From: Telmatactis stephensoni
Lineage: Eukaryota > Cnidaria > Anthozoa > Actiniaria > Isophelliidae
Length of the DNA stretch: 64,000 bases
NCBI GenBank assembly: GCA_029948255.1
Contig: JALIZF010001598.1
Span: forward strand, 1 to 64,000
Direction of reading: 5' to 3'
In this document: piece after piece, positions 12,402 to 26,700 of the stretch
Numbering within the stretch: position 1 is the stretch's first letter
Layout: every line of letters begins with the position of its first letter
Made by a program: the position numbers and the translations under genes
Notes under the pieces: generated by a model
What the model was told of the DNA's origin: nothing
What the model saw: the letters and a program-made list of their open reading frames with translations, nothing else
Databases searched by the model: none

Positions 12402-12719
12402 TCATATGTACACAACTAACGTACCATTACAGTCTTTTTTCTCTCCAGCAGAAGGTAGACTCTCAGCATCTTTTACCACGTTGTTGGTGTCAGAGCTTTT
12501 GTCTTTGGTAAGCTTGTCTACAATAGCCTTAGTCTCATCTAGATCATCTGCCGATAACTCCGGTGTCTCGTCTATAATCTTTTGTGGATCTGTTATCCCT
12601 TTTTCTACCAAGTCTTTGATACCCAAAATTGCGAACCGGCTGTTCATTAAGCAAATAGGCTCAAGTGTTTGTTTGTTTATTGAAACCCATGATTCCCACG
12701 CTGCTTTCACTTGATCAAT
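12402..12719 (-). CDS. Exon 10 (last recognised) of the secreted helical protein gene
   Basis: A CTGACAG acceptor precedes phase-0 coding sequence starting IDQVKAAWESWVSINKQTLE. It continues with an acidic stretch (PELSADDLDETKAIVDKL) and ends at TGA, 12402-12404. An alternative donor, AATG followed by GTACGT, lies about 20 bases before the stop, so the real transcript may splice on to a further 3' exon (see 11036-11190). Two cysteines, in PICLM and KKDCNG. Confidence 0.7.
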   Translation of the reverse strand: MDQVKAAWESWVSINKQTLEPICLMNSRFAILGIKDLVEKGITDPQKIIDETPELSADDLDETKAIVDKLTKDKSSDTNNVVKDAESLPSAGEKKDCNGTLVVYI

Positions 12720-15131
12720 CTGTCAGAATAAGTGATATCACAGTTATAAACACTCACTCAACTATATCTTATTTTATCATATGACAATTAGTGGTATAGT
12801 GGTGATATCAATGATATCTTCACATGTGAAAATATCATTTTTCGACCAATCACGAGCCAGCATTTTACCGCTTCTCACGGCTTTCGGTTCCAGGACGCGT
12901 TGTGCGTTTTCATTGTTTACTTCACTAAACTTCGGCGAAATCCCGCGAAAATGTGATCAAATTCAAGTTTATCTTTGCTGATTTAACTTAAAATGCTTAA
13001 GAAATTGGACTTTTGCTTTCGCAACTTCGAGGATAATTGAGGAATTGTTCTTTCTGAACTCAAGATATTTCGAAACTCAACTTTTGAGCCGACAAACTGG
13101 CAAACATGCAAGTCCGCTCAGCAATGCGACGAGACTGATAATCTGGCTAACTTACTTGGACTGCAAAATTCCAGCTTTGCCTACCACTTATCTTACTTGA
13201 AGACTTTGCCGGGAAATACACCGAAAGCTTGAAATTGAAATTATTACAGCCATGGTTTGAACTCCAAAACAGAAAAAAAGAACGATTCATTCGCATAGAT
13301 CTGCTTGCTGTTTTTTGCCAATTCTGTATTTTCAAGAGAAATTCAAGCATGGATTCATAAAAGACGGAGGGCTCGGCGATTCAAATGAGATGTTTCATCA
13401 AACTGTAAGTTAAACACTGTATTTTATGATTCTCTGTGAAAATTAACAGTAAGATTGAACTGTTTTCATTGAATAAATAGGAAGGTCATTCCGGACAAAT
13501 TCGGCCAGTGAAACGCGATAACTTGCTTCTTTGTCATTGAAGTTATTCATTTTATGAAATATTGAAGCTTAAACAAAGAATGATTGTTCATTTGATTTCG
13601 CTGAAGTGAAAGCCCATTGGCAAACGGTACATTTTGAATCAAGATTTTATATAAGAAGTAGTACGGCTAAAAGCAGTTTTTTTTTCAATACAGTCAGGTA
13701 TAAACTTTCGAGTTTGCTCCTTCCTTATTTGAGCACTTTTTGTTGTTTTGAAAAAAAACCCGTACTCTTCGTGAGAAATTTTCTTTTCACAGTTCTAACA
13801 AATGATGTTTACTGCAATTTTTGTTATAAAATAAACGTAAATAAATCTTCAAAAACATTCAAATGTTAAACTGTTGTCGGGTCCTGTTTTGGCGCGCGTT
13901 TATGGATACTCAGTTATAAAACTAAAAGAGAAAATCTGTGTGTTGTACCACTGTCATATGATAAAAAGTAAATTACATGACTGCTTGGAGATATGGAATT
14001 TATCTTCTCGTGTTGAGAAATATCGTGTTGAGAAATATCTTGAAATCTGTTGTAGTGTTTGATAAGAAGAGTTATTTATCAGTGTCTTTTCATGTGTTCG
14101 TGTCGAAGCATTTTAGTGTTATCTACTATGCTGAAGTCACCAAGTTTTTAACCCGTCAATTGCCGTGGTTTTTTTTTTCGCTGCGCTCACTCGTGCGATA
14201 TATTTCTCAACACTCGAAGATAAATTCCATATCTCCGCGCGGCCATGTAATATCCTCTATAAATCACTCCCATAAGTGACCATACCATCATCAGAGAGCC
14301 TAAGTGTAGTTATTTCATTCTCAACACAGAAGAGGAAGGAACGCAATCCTAGAATGCTTTGCGATTGGAAGCATATTATAAAAATATCTCGCGACGTAAT
14401 TTATCTGTGTTCGATTCGTTGAACACAGAAATAGCGGTCCTTGCTTGTGTTTTTTCAGGTAGTTCGGGACCCATGCTATTGTGCATCAATTGCTTATCCG
14501 TGGGAAGTCTGGGTGCCAGTGGGTCAGCGTTTGAAAAGAGAAGAAATTCTACTTTTAGTGACAAAAAATAACATTTTATCGACCAAATTCTACAATGTTT
14601 TTAATAAGACAATATTGTAAACTGTGTGAAGCAGGAGCAAAAGCTCGAACTTGAAGATTTAGCGAATGTTATCTGTCGAAAAAGCCGGCAAGAACAACGC
14701 TAAAACGGCTGATGTTCGTTTCCAAAGAGGTTGAACTTATTGAGTAGATACCTTAGTTTTATGGATAATTTTCACAAAAAAAGTCCATCTGACGTGACCG
14801 CAAAGATTGGCATCAAGGTCAATACTGTTTCAGGTTTCGGACTTATTTCAAAACAACACATTAAATTATGTACAAATATTTAATAATCTTATTCCTATTT
14901 ATATTTAAATTACTAATATCGTATTTACCAAATCAAATCTAAATACAATATTTAAAAAATTGTTATCTGTTTTCAAATATCCAACATTCATGTGAGTTAA
15001 GCGTTGTGTGTAAAACATTTAATGTAGAGGTAGTGAAGTGTGAGTGCTAGCAGATGAAGAACCACTATGTGGATATGCTGTAATGATTATTTATTTATTT
15101 GTTTATTTATTTATTTGTTTATTTATTTATT

Positions 15132-15218
<87 letters not shown>

Positions 15219-15612
15219 TACACTTGCAAATTTCCTTGAAGTCAAGATTCTTTTCATGCTTCAAACATGAGGCTGTGAAAAATTATCATTATTTATTGAT
15301 TGATTTATTTAACATCGAAGAGCTTATAAAATTGACCTAATAGGCAAGACAATCGGTCATCTGCAATCGAACACAAATGAGACAAATACACTGACTTTGC
15401 GACTTTACATAATAAAAACAAATAAAATCATTGCTTTGAGCCGGGATTTGAGCGTTCAAAAAAAAGAAAAGAAGGAAAGAAAGAAAGAAAGATAGAAAGA
15501 AAGAAAGAAAGAAAGAATGAAAGAAAAGGTTATTGATAGATAATAACAGAAGCTCCAGCCTAATCCATAATCCTTAGCTTCTTGATGGAGACCCGCACTT
15601 AAAAAAATAATA

Positions 15613-15683
<71 letters not shown>

Positions 15684-18600
15684 TAAAAATAAACCGTGAC
15701 TTTCTGAAAGAGCACTACTTTTTGTTTTTTGTCCTTTGGGCACTTTGCTGCCTCACCCAAGACGTTTTCTGACATACAAATCATCTTTTGACTGCACATG
15801 TGCAATTCTTCAAGTTTCGTCCTTATAATCCCTCACTTGCACTATCCACAAATTAAATAAATGTAAATCATTGTACAATTAGTCAGCTAATAAATTAGAA
15901 TAGCCAGCAGAGTTCATTATTTGAGTAACACACACATCTTGCCATTAATAGTTGAAGATGCGAAATAGCCGCCGGGGCGTAGTGAAACGTACGGAAAGTA
16001 GGCGTCCGTTTCTGGATAAGTTCTACTTGAAAGCGTGGGTTGATCTGGGTCGCACAATTTTTTAAAAGAAGAGATGTAATGTTTTTAAGAAAGCATAAGG
16101 GGTTCAAGATCCAACCTCACTTTGTTACGAAAAATACAAAGAAATTTCGTCCTAACGATAGAGAAATGTACATCTCACAAGTTAGTGGTGGCGAAAACAT
16201 AAAAAAATGACCCTTTAAAGGGAATAGTTTAGCCTCTAAATTATTCTAGGTATAATTGAATATCTTTAAGACTCACCTAGTGTGATGGGATTTCTAATCG
16301 TTTGGTCTTCGTTCAATAAAGAGAATGTTCTTAAGGCGATCTCGATCAATACAAAAATGGACCGCCATCTTGAAAAAACACGCCAAGCAAAGCATCTGGG
16401 ATAGCATCCACTCCCTCTCTGTCCATAACAGTATCTTTCAACATAGCAACCATTGTTTAAGGTGTGTCAACTAAAGTCTAACGTGGCTATTACTCCGAGC
16501 AAAGTTAACAGTCACGTCACTCGGCAAGCCCCAAGGGACTGACAAAGGAGCACAGGAGATTAGACTAGTTGAAATAATGTTCACATCCAAAATAGGTTCA
16601 CCATATTTATGAAAATTTGCACGTTTACAACTCCTTTTGTTGCGATGTAATCAATCATTCCAAAATCTCAAAAACGAAAATTCAATTCACTCATTAGAAG
16701 GATTTCGTATAACCCACATTTAACATGCAAATGAGCATATGAGTAAATAAAATAGCAATAACGTGTGCTTGTGGCAGTATGTTTCAGTAAGTCCACTCTC
16801 ACCAAAATAAATGAAAACAGAACCATGTTTGACAACAAAACCTTTTATTAATTTGCCCATAAATCAAAACAGATTTTCTCTATAAGGATCGCCAAGTATT
16901 AACAATTACCATCCAGGAGAGGAAAGCAAATGGCGGACTGTTTAAACCTCGCTCATAAATCGATATACTTATTACTCTTATTAGTTTCTCATGAACTACT
17001 TTTGAACATTACCAATCCGGAAGAGATGAAAAATTCAAAAGTTTGGTTTTCCGGTCCGTTATCAAAATTATTGATTCCAAGTTTTCAATTAATGACCTCA
17101 AAGACAGCTTGAAACGATCGATCAGCCATTGACGAATAATAACAATTGGTGCATGGTTTCTACTGCTGTATTTATATATATGATAGAGGACCTTATTATC
17201 GTTGATTTGAAAAAAATAAAAAGAATAGGTGCCCGTTCTCGTTTCCGCGCTACTACGCGCTAAAGTGTGAAACAATGCAAGACGTCGAAAACAGCCTCTG
17301 ACCGACGAGGACTAAGGCGAGTAACCACTATAGCGCCTCTTAGGGCGTGTCTACTGTTAAAAACGTCATCGTAATACTAAAGCTTGCATCTTTTGAAGTC
17401 GAATATATATATCTTTTACAATCGAACAAATCAAAATAGGCTGAACTATGCTATGCGCAGTAGAGATGCGCACTGCAAAACTACGGAATGACTTTAAGGT
17501 AAACTCTAAATTTCATTCAAGCTTTTGGAGTAAGCTTACTGAGTTCAACATATTTCAATTGCAACCGGCTTGAAAACAGTCAGTTCGCCGGCTTTCCAAA
17601 TTCAACTTAATATTTACTGTTTTTTAGACTGGTTACCCAAAACCATAGAAAGTTTAGAAAGTCTGTCGCCACAAGTTCTCTCAGATGGGGTAAAGAAATT
17701 TTATCAGGAATCAAAGAAAACGCCAAACGAGTACTTTAGCCTTCGGCTCATCGACAGACGGCAATTACTTCTTGTACCAGAGTTAAGCAGCGTTTCAACC
17801 GTAAGTCGTTCAGCGATAATTTTCTAGGCCTTTCACTAACAGAGTTCTATAGGACTTGGTGCTGAATCACTTTTAACGTTCCAAAACAGTAGTTCTTGAT
17901 TATAAAACGAAAGATGGACGATTTCAATTTTACAGAGCAAGTTGTAAACATGGATTCTGAACTTTTCATTATCTTCAATCTAAAGTACTCGCATCACGGT
18001 AATTTTCCGGTAAATTTCTTTCCAACGGCTGAAGACTGTTTTGTATCATTAAAATTACCAAACGTCATTAAACTAATTTTGAATGACCATTTTGGAGTGC
18101 CTTGAGTTATTTCTAGTGATCTTAGATGTCGTACTGACCGAGTGTTAGCCTGCTTCTGCAGTGTATTCAAATTGAATATAAAAAAGGTTAACACACTCTT
18201 TTTAAAGAACTAAAAAGAAAAAAGAAAAAAAAAAATTAAAATTTCCCGTTCATTGTTAGCGAACCCCTGAAGGTAAATCCCGATAACTCGAGTGCATTAA
18301 CTTCTAAACAACCAATGTCACAAACTCTACATATCTCCTCGGTAAATTACAAACGTCTCTTTTCTGGATATAATATATCATAAATAGCACTGCCTGGATT
18401 GTACTTCAACATAGTGGCCATGTATTTTGTCTCTACATTCTCTAGGGAGTGCTTGCAAAGCAATAATAGGGGAGTTCTTTACAGACATGCGCACTCCTCA
18501 TTAGCATGTTATTTTACTAAAAATAAGTAGGTTATACGAAAAAGCCCGTTCTATTGAGGTGTGAAAGTGTAAGCATCTTTTATAACAAAAAAACTGCGAG

Positions 18601-20660
18601 TAAAAATTTTTGGAATAATCATGCTTTCGATAGTCTTATAAAATTATTCTATTACGTCACCCACCGGTGCCAACAGTTCTCCTGTCACTCTGTTTTTACA
18701 TTTGTCGAAATCACCAGCGAAAATATTTTTAACGCTTTTATATGCAGCTTTGAGAGATTGTCGACCAATTCTACATTCTTCTTTAATATAACTGAAGATT
18801 TTCCCTAAAATCACAAAAATAAGCATTAAAAGATCACTTTTGAAAAAAATTGTAAAACATCAATACCATTTTTGTTTTGTTTTATTTTGCTTTTGCTTGT
18901 TGTTGTTGTTGTTGTTGTTGCTGTTGTTGTTTTTGAGTGAAGACGTTTGATTACTTTAAAGGTGACCAAGAGTAATGTATAAGCGGTATTCAGAACACAA
19001 TTTTCGATTTTTGTTGAAGATCATAAGTGGCAGAAATCAAAATTCGAATTTTAAAAATACAATCCTCGGGATCGTCATTTGGTGTCCGTAATAGAGGGAG
19101 TCTGCAATGGCGAGGTGTGATAAAAATGGCTCAAATTTCATTGGCTAATGAGTTTCACACATAACGTATACTGAAATTTGAATTCAAACTAGCTACACAT
19201 TTCCTATGACACATACTCAAAATATTGTATATAGTAATGAACAAACTGAGACTTCGGACATTCAGTGCGTCCCAGTAGTCCGTTGTAACGAGAGTAAAAC
19301 AATCAAAAATTCGATTTAATTTCGGCCGGAGATACAGCTACTTTCCGTAATATGGGGTGTCCGTAATAGCTAGCTGGGTGTCCGTAATAGCTGGGTGTCT
19401 AAATATCTCACCTCTAGTAGCATGGCAGTCTAAGATGGCAGGAACACTATCAAGCGCTGAATTGAATGATATCTGTTTGGTACTCAGTTCTTGTTTATTG
19501 GCATGAGAAGTGGTGTCCATATTTTTAGCATTTATGTATGCCTACAAATCAAGCTACCAATCAATTAATAAATGGAAAAAATGGCAAAATCAAGACTTGT
19601 TTGGGCTTCGTGTGGTCATTGTGGTCGGTCAATCCACGAGTTACTACGCCATTTGCGGGATGATTATTTAATAATACTTCACCATCCATGTAAATCATGC
19701 TCTCATCTACGTCACAGGATGTTCCCTGATGACGAATAACAGTTCATATTTTTAGCTAACCTGAATATCGCTTATAATCATTATGGTGTTTTCATCTGTT
19801 TGTTTGGCAACAGACTCATCGCTCATCATTGCTTTTATACTTTCCGCTCCTGATATTACGGATTGATCCCAGGCAATATCATGGACTTCGTTGTATGCCT
19901 GTAATTTGTTATTAAGATTTAAAAAAATCAAATTAAATAAAAAATAAGTAACCACCCTGAACCAAGCAAGCAAGCAAGCAAGCAAGCAAGTGTCAAGTGT
20001 GTGTATAAGAATCGAACTTACCGACTGTACTTCTTCACTTGCTATCGTTACGTCTTTCAATATTTTCTCGGCATCTTGAACAGCCTGTTTTATCTTTTGG
20101 ACGCTTTCAGCTGAATCTGTTTGTGCTTTCTCACAGTCTTTGAATTCTCCCAAAATTTTCCAAATTAAAACAGCTGTAACAAATTTAGTTGGTCAATGAA
20201 ACTTGGCAACAAATGGGGAAAATAAATTCTATTCTATTATTAGTAATAAATATACAAAATGTTCTGCACTCCGATTGGCCTAAAGTCTCTCAATTTATTT
20301 TCAACTTTTGCAACTAGCCAATCAAATTCAATTTCTCGTTTTGCATTAAAACGTTTCTGAGTTCAAAAATGTTGAAATTCACATTCCAAAATTTCGAAAT
20401 TTGCGCACCACTCAAATTTAAAAGAAGAAGAAAATGGTGGATACATTTGGAGGTTGCAGTAATGTTAAGAAATATTTTTATTAGTTTTTGATAGTGTTTT
20501 TGGCAGGATTCTGTACCCTAACACGCGCGCGCGTCGTCGTCTTTTCATTCAGCTGACTGAACTAAATAGATAAAGAAAGAAAGAAAGAAAGAAAAATATC
20601 AATGAATGAATGAATGAATGAATGAATGAATGAATGAATGAATGAATGAATGAATGAATG

Positions 20661-20735
<75 letters not shown>

Positions 20736-23700
20736 TTAAGTGGGCCAAGTCACCGCCAACAACTCGTCATCGTTTCCCGGCAGCCAATCACGGATGAGCC
20801 GTTACCGATGACTCGTCACCGTCAGTGAGCTAGTTGCGAACAATTCTGCATATACAACTCGTGATCTCTATGGACTTAACAGAGAACTTACCTTGCGATG
20901 CAAATTGAAATGCAGTTGAAAGAGCTGGTTTTGCCTTTCCAAAAAGGTCTTTTGCTTTCTCGAATCGACTTCTCGAAGAAGAGGCAACTGCATCTTGGGA
21001 TTTTCCAAACAGACGTGAATAGATCTGAGTACCTTTTATTTTATCGCCAATTGCTGTACCTGCTGATTTTGCTAATACTTTGGCGGCTTCCGGCATCTAA
21101 AACGAAGAGTCATGTTCGTTGTCAATACTAGCGAAAGAGACGGGAACACTTAAGGTGGCTCAACTGGGTTTTGTTTGAGGCGCACCTGCTCTGCTTGATA
21201 GCAAAATACGTCGCGGCCAAAAACCTAACTAGAAAATAGACCTCTATGAGGCCATGTAGTCACTGGCCTTAAATCCAAATATAGATAAAGAAACGAAAAT
21301 GCAAAAAATGAGGACAAAGAATGATGTCAACAACGATCCTGGACAAACTGACTGCTTTGGGAAATGCAATGCATTCCCCTTTCCTCCTCTAAATCAACTT
21401 AAAATGCAACCAAACCATCCAAAAACCACAAAGAATGCAATAGAACACTAAAATACAGGTAAAAGATGTGATTTGTTTTATTTTTCGATAAATTTCTATA
21501 TTTGAATATATCGATCAAGTATTGGGCTACCTGTGTAGCATCTATAAAGGGCAACCCCCCCCCCCCCCCACCAAAAAAAAAAACCACACACACACCGGGG
21601 ACTGTCATGACAGTAATCTTTACATCTTTACACACAGCGACACACATTCGACCCATTCACCTTGTTTGAAGTGCCAGATGACCAAATGTAAATACTTTAA
21701 TGACAGGCATATAGGACATACCAGATATCATGGCATTGATGTTTATTCGAAAAATATTTATCACACTCACGAACACTTTTACTGAGAGAGAAACCGTCCA
21801 ATATTCATGCAAACAGTGAAACCCCCACGTATATGAATAGTAAACGGCAAAGGATATACTAAACGGGGGCAGATGCTGAACCGGAAAGGCGTTGAATTTT
21901 ACAAAAGACAGACATTAAAGCAGAAATCGTCAAAAATACGAGCGGGTCATATTTTGGACCCCAAGCAACTATAACTAATCGTTAACGAAAACCACAACAT
22001 GGCTTTTAGCATCGAATATTAAACAATCCGGCGCCATCGTGCCGGAGCAATGAGCACCTTTTGTTTCTATTTCTAAACCTAGGGTTTCCTATTTCATTCG
22101 GAATGGCTTCGTCAACGCCATGTTTATGGAAAATATGTGAACCGTTTCCCTTACAGATATATTTATGAACTAAACTAAACAATTTGGTATGAAGGGATAT
22201 ATTCTATAACCAAAAAGTCTATATTTGATTATTATTAATCGACTTAAACACCCTCGGACGGGCGCACAAGGTTCGCATATCTTTCATTCTGAACGGCTTC
22301 GTCAATACTACGTTTATCGAAAATTGATCAAACGTCTCAATACAGATATATTTATGAACTAAACTGAACAATTCGGTTTGAAGAGATATATTTTATAACC
22401 ACAAAGCCCATATTTGATTATTAATAATCGACTTCAACACCCTCGCTCGGACGGGCGCACGAAGTTCGCATATCTTAATTTTGGCTTGACAATTCGGCTC
22501 TACTTCGGAGATTTCCGAATTACGCACGCACGCACGCACCCTTGAAGCCCATGACATAGTGTGTTACAAAAATATTTCCAAAGAACTGGAATGTATTTTG
22601 TTTTCTTCTTGATGGTTAAACATTAATTTTCATTGTTGAGAACGCTGGAAAAAGCTATTACGACTAACTTTTCATTACGGCTAACAGTTAGTTTTTTCCT
22701 ATTATTACGGCTTACGGTTAAATTTTTGGCCCTTTTACGGCTAACCTCGAGCCGTACACTGGTTGCTTGTAGTTCAACAAGCCGCAGTAGTAAAGACCTT
22801 TAATTTGTCTGTCAACAGCTATTATTATATTTTGAAAGTAATTCAAGAGTTTTGATTGGCTAAGAGCCACCGGATAAATTACCATAGTCGCCGGCGGCTA
22901 GCTGCCCAAATTTTGAGTTATGAAAATGTTGAAAACCATTATTCGAAGTTATGACGTAATTTTCTCGTATATGGAAAATTAGCTTGCGGTATGACGTCAC
23001 GCTAATTTATGCGGTTCATGTCAAAAGCGGGAAAACAACACAATGGCTGCTGAGTAAGAATTATTTTCAAAAAATAATAAAACAATTATTGAATTCGTTT
23101 CTCGTAGGATATGGGGAATTATTAAGGCCTCGGTTTGTGTTATCTGCCGAACCAAAGGCTGATAACACACTGAACCTCGGCCTTAATAATTCCCCATATC
23201 CTACTCGACCTCATCCAATAATTGCATATTAGTGTTTGCCTTTGTCCTTCTATTATCATGGGTATTATATATCTCACATGCAAAAATATTAGCTACGAAT
23301 ATACCCAGTTTATTTAACTTTTTATTTCACTATGTATCTCAATTGTTTGCTGTAAAGACTTTTACAACGGCGTTTTTGACACAATAACAAATCGTGTATT
23401 TTTTCGTTCATGTTTCAGATGATTTATCCATTACGTGACCAAACGCATCAGGTCACCTTAGTTTCATGAAAATATATAATAAATTGTCTGGTCCAAAATT
23501 TCGGTGTTAAAATTCAGTACAAAAACCTCTCAAGATCTCTTGAATGAGAAATATAATTGACATGCCTCTATATGCGTTCGTTTAGCAACGTGTAGGGTGA
23601 GAAATTCGTAGATTTCCAGCTCAAAGGAATTACTCTGAGTCGCGAGAGCTTCATTTGCAAGTACTCCATTGAGAGTTCGATATTTGGTCAAAGTATTGGA

Positions 23701-26700
23701 GATTAAGCTCAAAATGAACATGATTGGAGTAGTTATAGGAAATCTAAAAACGCTGTTAATGTTGCAATAAAACAATCTAAAATGGAGTATTTTAACAATT
23801 CAATACATAGCAATGTCGGAAGCGTAAAACAAACTTGGAAAACTCTAAATCAGATGCTATCACGTAAATCAAAATCTACTGTTATAAATTTGTTGGATAT
23901 AGATGATAAAAAAATTACAGACAAATATGAAATTGCTAATTACATGAATGAATATTTTTGCACTCTTGGTTCACGTCTTGCAAGTAGTATTCCAGTCTCA
24001 CAGGTTCCACCAGAGGATTATTTACAGTACAATGATTCCTGTTTTAAATTTCCATATATTAGTACTGATCAAGTAATGGAAGTTATAATGAAACTTCCTT
24101 CCAGTAAAGCGTGTGGGCTTGACATGATCTCATCTAGTCTGATAAAATGTGCTTGTCCAATAATTTTATCATCCTTAGCAAGTTTAATCAATGAGTCATT
24201 TAGAACAGGTATCTTTCCAAATGATTTGAAAATTGCAAGAGTTTGCCCAATTTATAAATCGGACTCTAAGTCTAATCCCGAAAATTATCGTCCAATATCT
24301 GTGCTTTCTGTAATTAGCAAGATCATTGAAAGGCTTGCTTATAATGCCATTTATAAGTTCCTGACTGACAATAAATTACTAAGTAAATATCAATCGGGCT
24401 TTAGGTCATTGCATTCTACTTGTACTGCTCTTTTATCAGCTACTAACAGATGGCTAGAGAATATGGATTCTGGACTGATCAATGGTGTCCTATTCGTTGA
24501 CTTGAGAAAAGCATTCGACACCGTTGATCATGCCATTCTGATACGTAAGCTAGAATACTATGGAATTAGGGATAGAGAATTAGCGTGGTTTGAGTCCTAC
24601 TTGTCTGAACGCTCACAGCACTGCTTGGTAAATGGTGTGTTATCTGAAAAGTGCGGCATTGCTTGCGGTGTTCCACAAGGCTCAATCCTCGGCCCTCTCT
24701 TATTTCTCATTTATATTAATGATTATCCATATTCTCTAGCCCACTGCTCGCCTGGAATGTTTGCTGATGACACTTATATAACTGCAGCAGATTCTGATAT
24801 ACATGAAATTGAAAATTATATATATGAAGATCTCGAAAGAAGTAAACAATGGCTTTGCGCCAATAAATTAAGTTTCAATAATACTAAAACTAAATATATG
24901 GTCATTGGGTCTAAAAATAAACTGAAACAACTTGATGCTCATCACAACAACTCTCATTTTCGTGATACACCAATTGAACGAGTTCGGAATTTTAAACTTC
25001 TCGGTGTACACTTAGATGAGAATCTTAACTTCAAGAACCATATTGACCATGTTATTAGTAAAGTATCAACTGGACTCAAAATGCTATATCGGACTAGACA
25101 ATATATTGACGACAGGGCTACATTGATATGCTTATATCACTCATTAATTGAACCATATCTTGATTATTGCAGCACCATTTGGGGGGATTGTAATAAGGGG
25201 TTACAAGATAAACTACAAAAACTACAAAATAGAGCTGGCCGAATCATAACAAAGTCAGATTATAGTGTTCGTTCTCGAGATATAAGAAAAGAATTACAGT
25301 GGGTAACACTCGACAAAAGGAGATATAACTCAAAATCAGTTATAATGTTTAAGATACTTAATGGCCTTGGGCCTGATTGTTTAAGAGAATTATTCTCCTA
25401 TGTTAGCGAGCACAATAGCTATAATCTACGAAATGCTGATATTAATCTTATTCTACCGGCTCCTAAGTCTAATCTTGGTAAACGCGCTTTCTCCTACAGT
25501 GGAGCAAAAAATTGGAATACTTTATCACGAGAAGTAAAAGAGTCCCAGTCTTTGTTGTCTTTTAAGAAAAAGCTTCAGTAGATTATTGCATATTGTTATT
25601 ATTTCTTATCTTTAGTTTTAGAGACATTATTTATTAATTATCAATTAGATTTTATTATTTGTAATCTTTGTAAATTAGTTTTTAGCACGGCTTGCCTGAA
25701 AACCAACTATGTTGAGACAATTACCGTGGATAAATAAAGTTAATTATTATTATTAAGTTAATTATTAAATAACAGCCCATTCTGAAGCTCTTATAAGTGT
25801 CTAGGTATATCGATCTCGAGTTAAAAGCTCCATTTTCTATTGTCTCACTGCTGGAAAAGCCTGTCTCTGAAAGCTATTTTTTGGGCTGTCCGCCATCTTG
25901 CATTCCTAAAGTTTCTGACTTGCGTTCACTTCAAAGAGTTCGCAATCGCTCAAAGGTGATGAATGAAGGGCATTGTTTCTTACGCTCTTAACTAATCAGG
26001 AACTTTAACACCTGACCAATTGCACAAGAATGGCCTTTTCTCGAGACGAAATAAAAAAAAAAAAAAAAACATTTCCAGTTTATAACTCGTTCCCGGCCTA
26101 CGGCCTGGGCACGAGTAATAAACTTACCAAGGGCACTAGTGTGTGTGTGTTAAAATTAATTTTAGCCAAAAATTGGACATTTTCGACGCTTACTACTTAT
26201 ACGTTTGGCTGCCACTGTGAAAACTATTTTGACGGCGTGAAGAGACATTCCCTCCCACCTGATTAACTGCGATTAGCAAAGCCATATATTCAAGGTGGTG
26301 GCTGTTGCGATGATATTCATAAGCCGGGTTTTCAAAATGTTATCAACATAGTTTTAATACATGAAATATTTTGAATTTGCAGCTAGGATCATTCATGATA
26401 ATTTATTTGGTTGTCTCTAGCTTCGTTTTAATACAGCTTCATTCTAAATACTGCTCTGATTGGCTAATAGGGCTCAAATACATATAATGTATAATGATAA
26501 ACGAAACGTTTAAAGAAATGCAGGCACCTGAACGCAATGTTCAGAGAATGTTGATTCTGGCCTGTTTGAAGGCCGTATGATAGAGCTCAAATCCAAAGGG
26601 AACGAGAACTATTAGGCACTATACCTTTGTTATCGCTCTTCCAACCACATTATCTTTAATACGATCCCAAACCTTTTTTACTTCAGACCAGACCTTTGAT

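Larger units (their letters stand above)
23225..26122 (-). mobile_element. Rolling-circle-type element, ACTCGTGCCC family, minus copy split by a LINE
   Basis: The 5' end is at 26122, where ACTCGTGCCCAGGCC folds against GGCCGGGAACGAGT. The body matches other copies at 36109-37217 and 55694-57493, with words such as AACAATGCCCTTCATTCATC and AGAAGGACAAAGGCAAACAC. The 3' end is missing; it stops near 23225. A 2-kb LINE interrupts it from about 23715 to 25766. Confidence 0.75.

Noticed and set aside
12307..12714. 135-residue plus-strand frame
   Set aside because: Antisense to the exon at 12402-12719, which has a good acceptor and matching phase.
15044..15340. Frame rich in LFIY resembling a membrane protein
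   Set aside because: Translation of (TTTA)n.
20602..20735. CRISPR-like array
   Set aside because: Regular units are 4-bp microsatellites without spacers.
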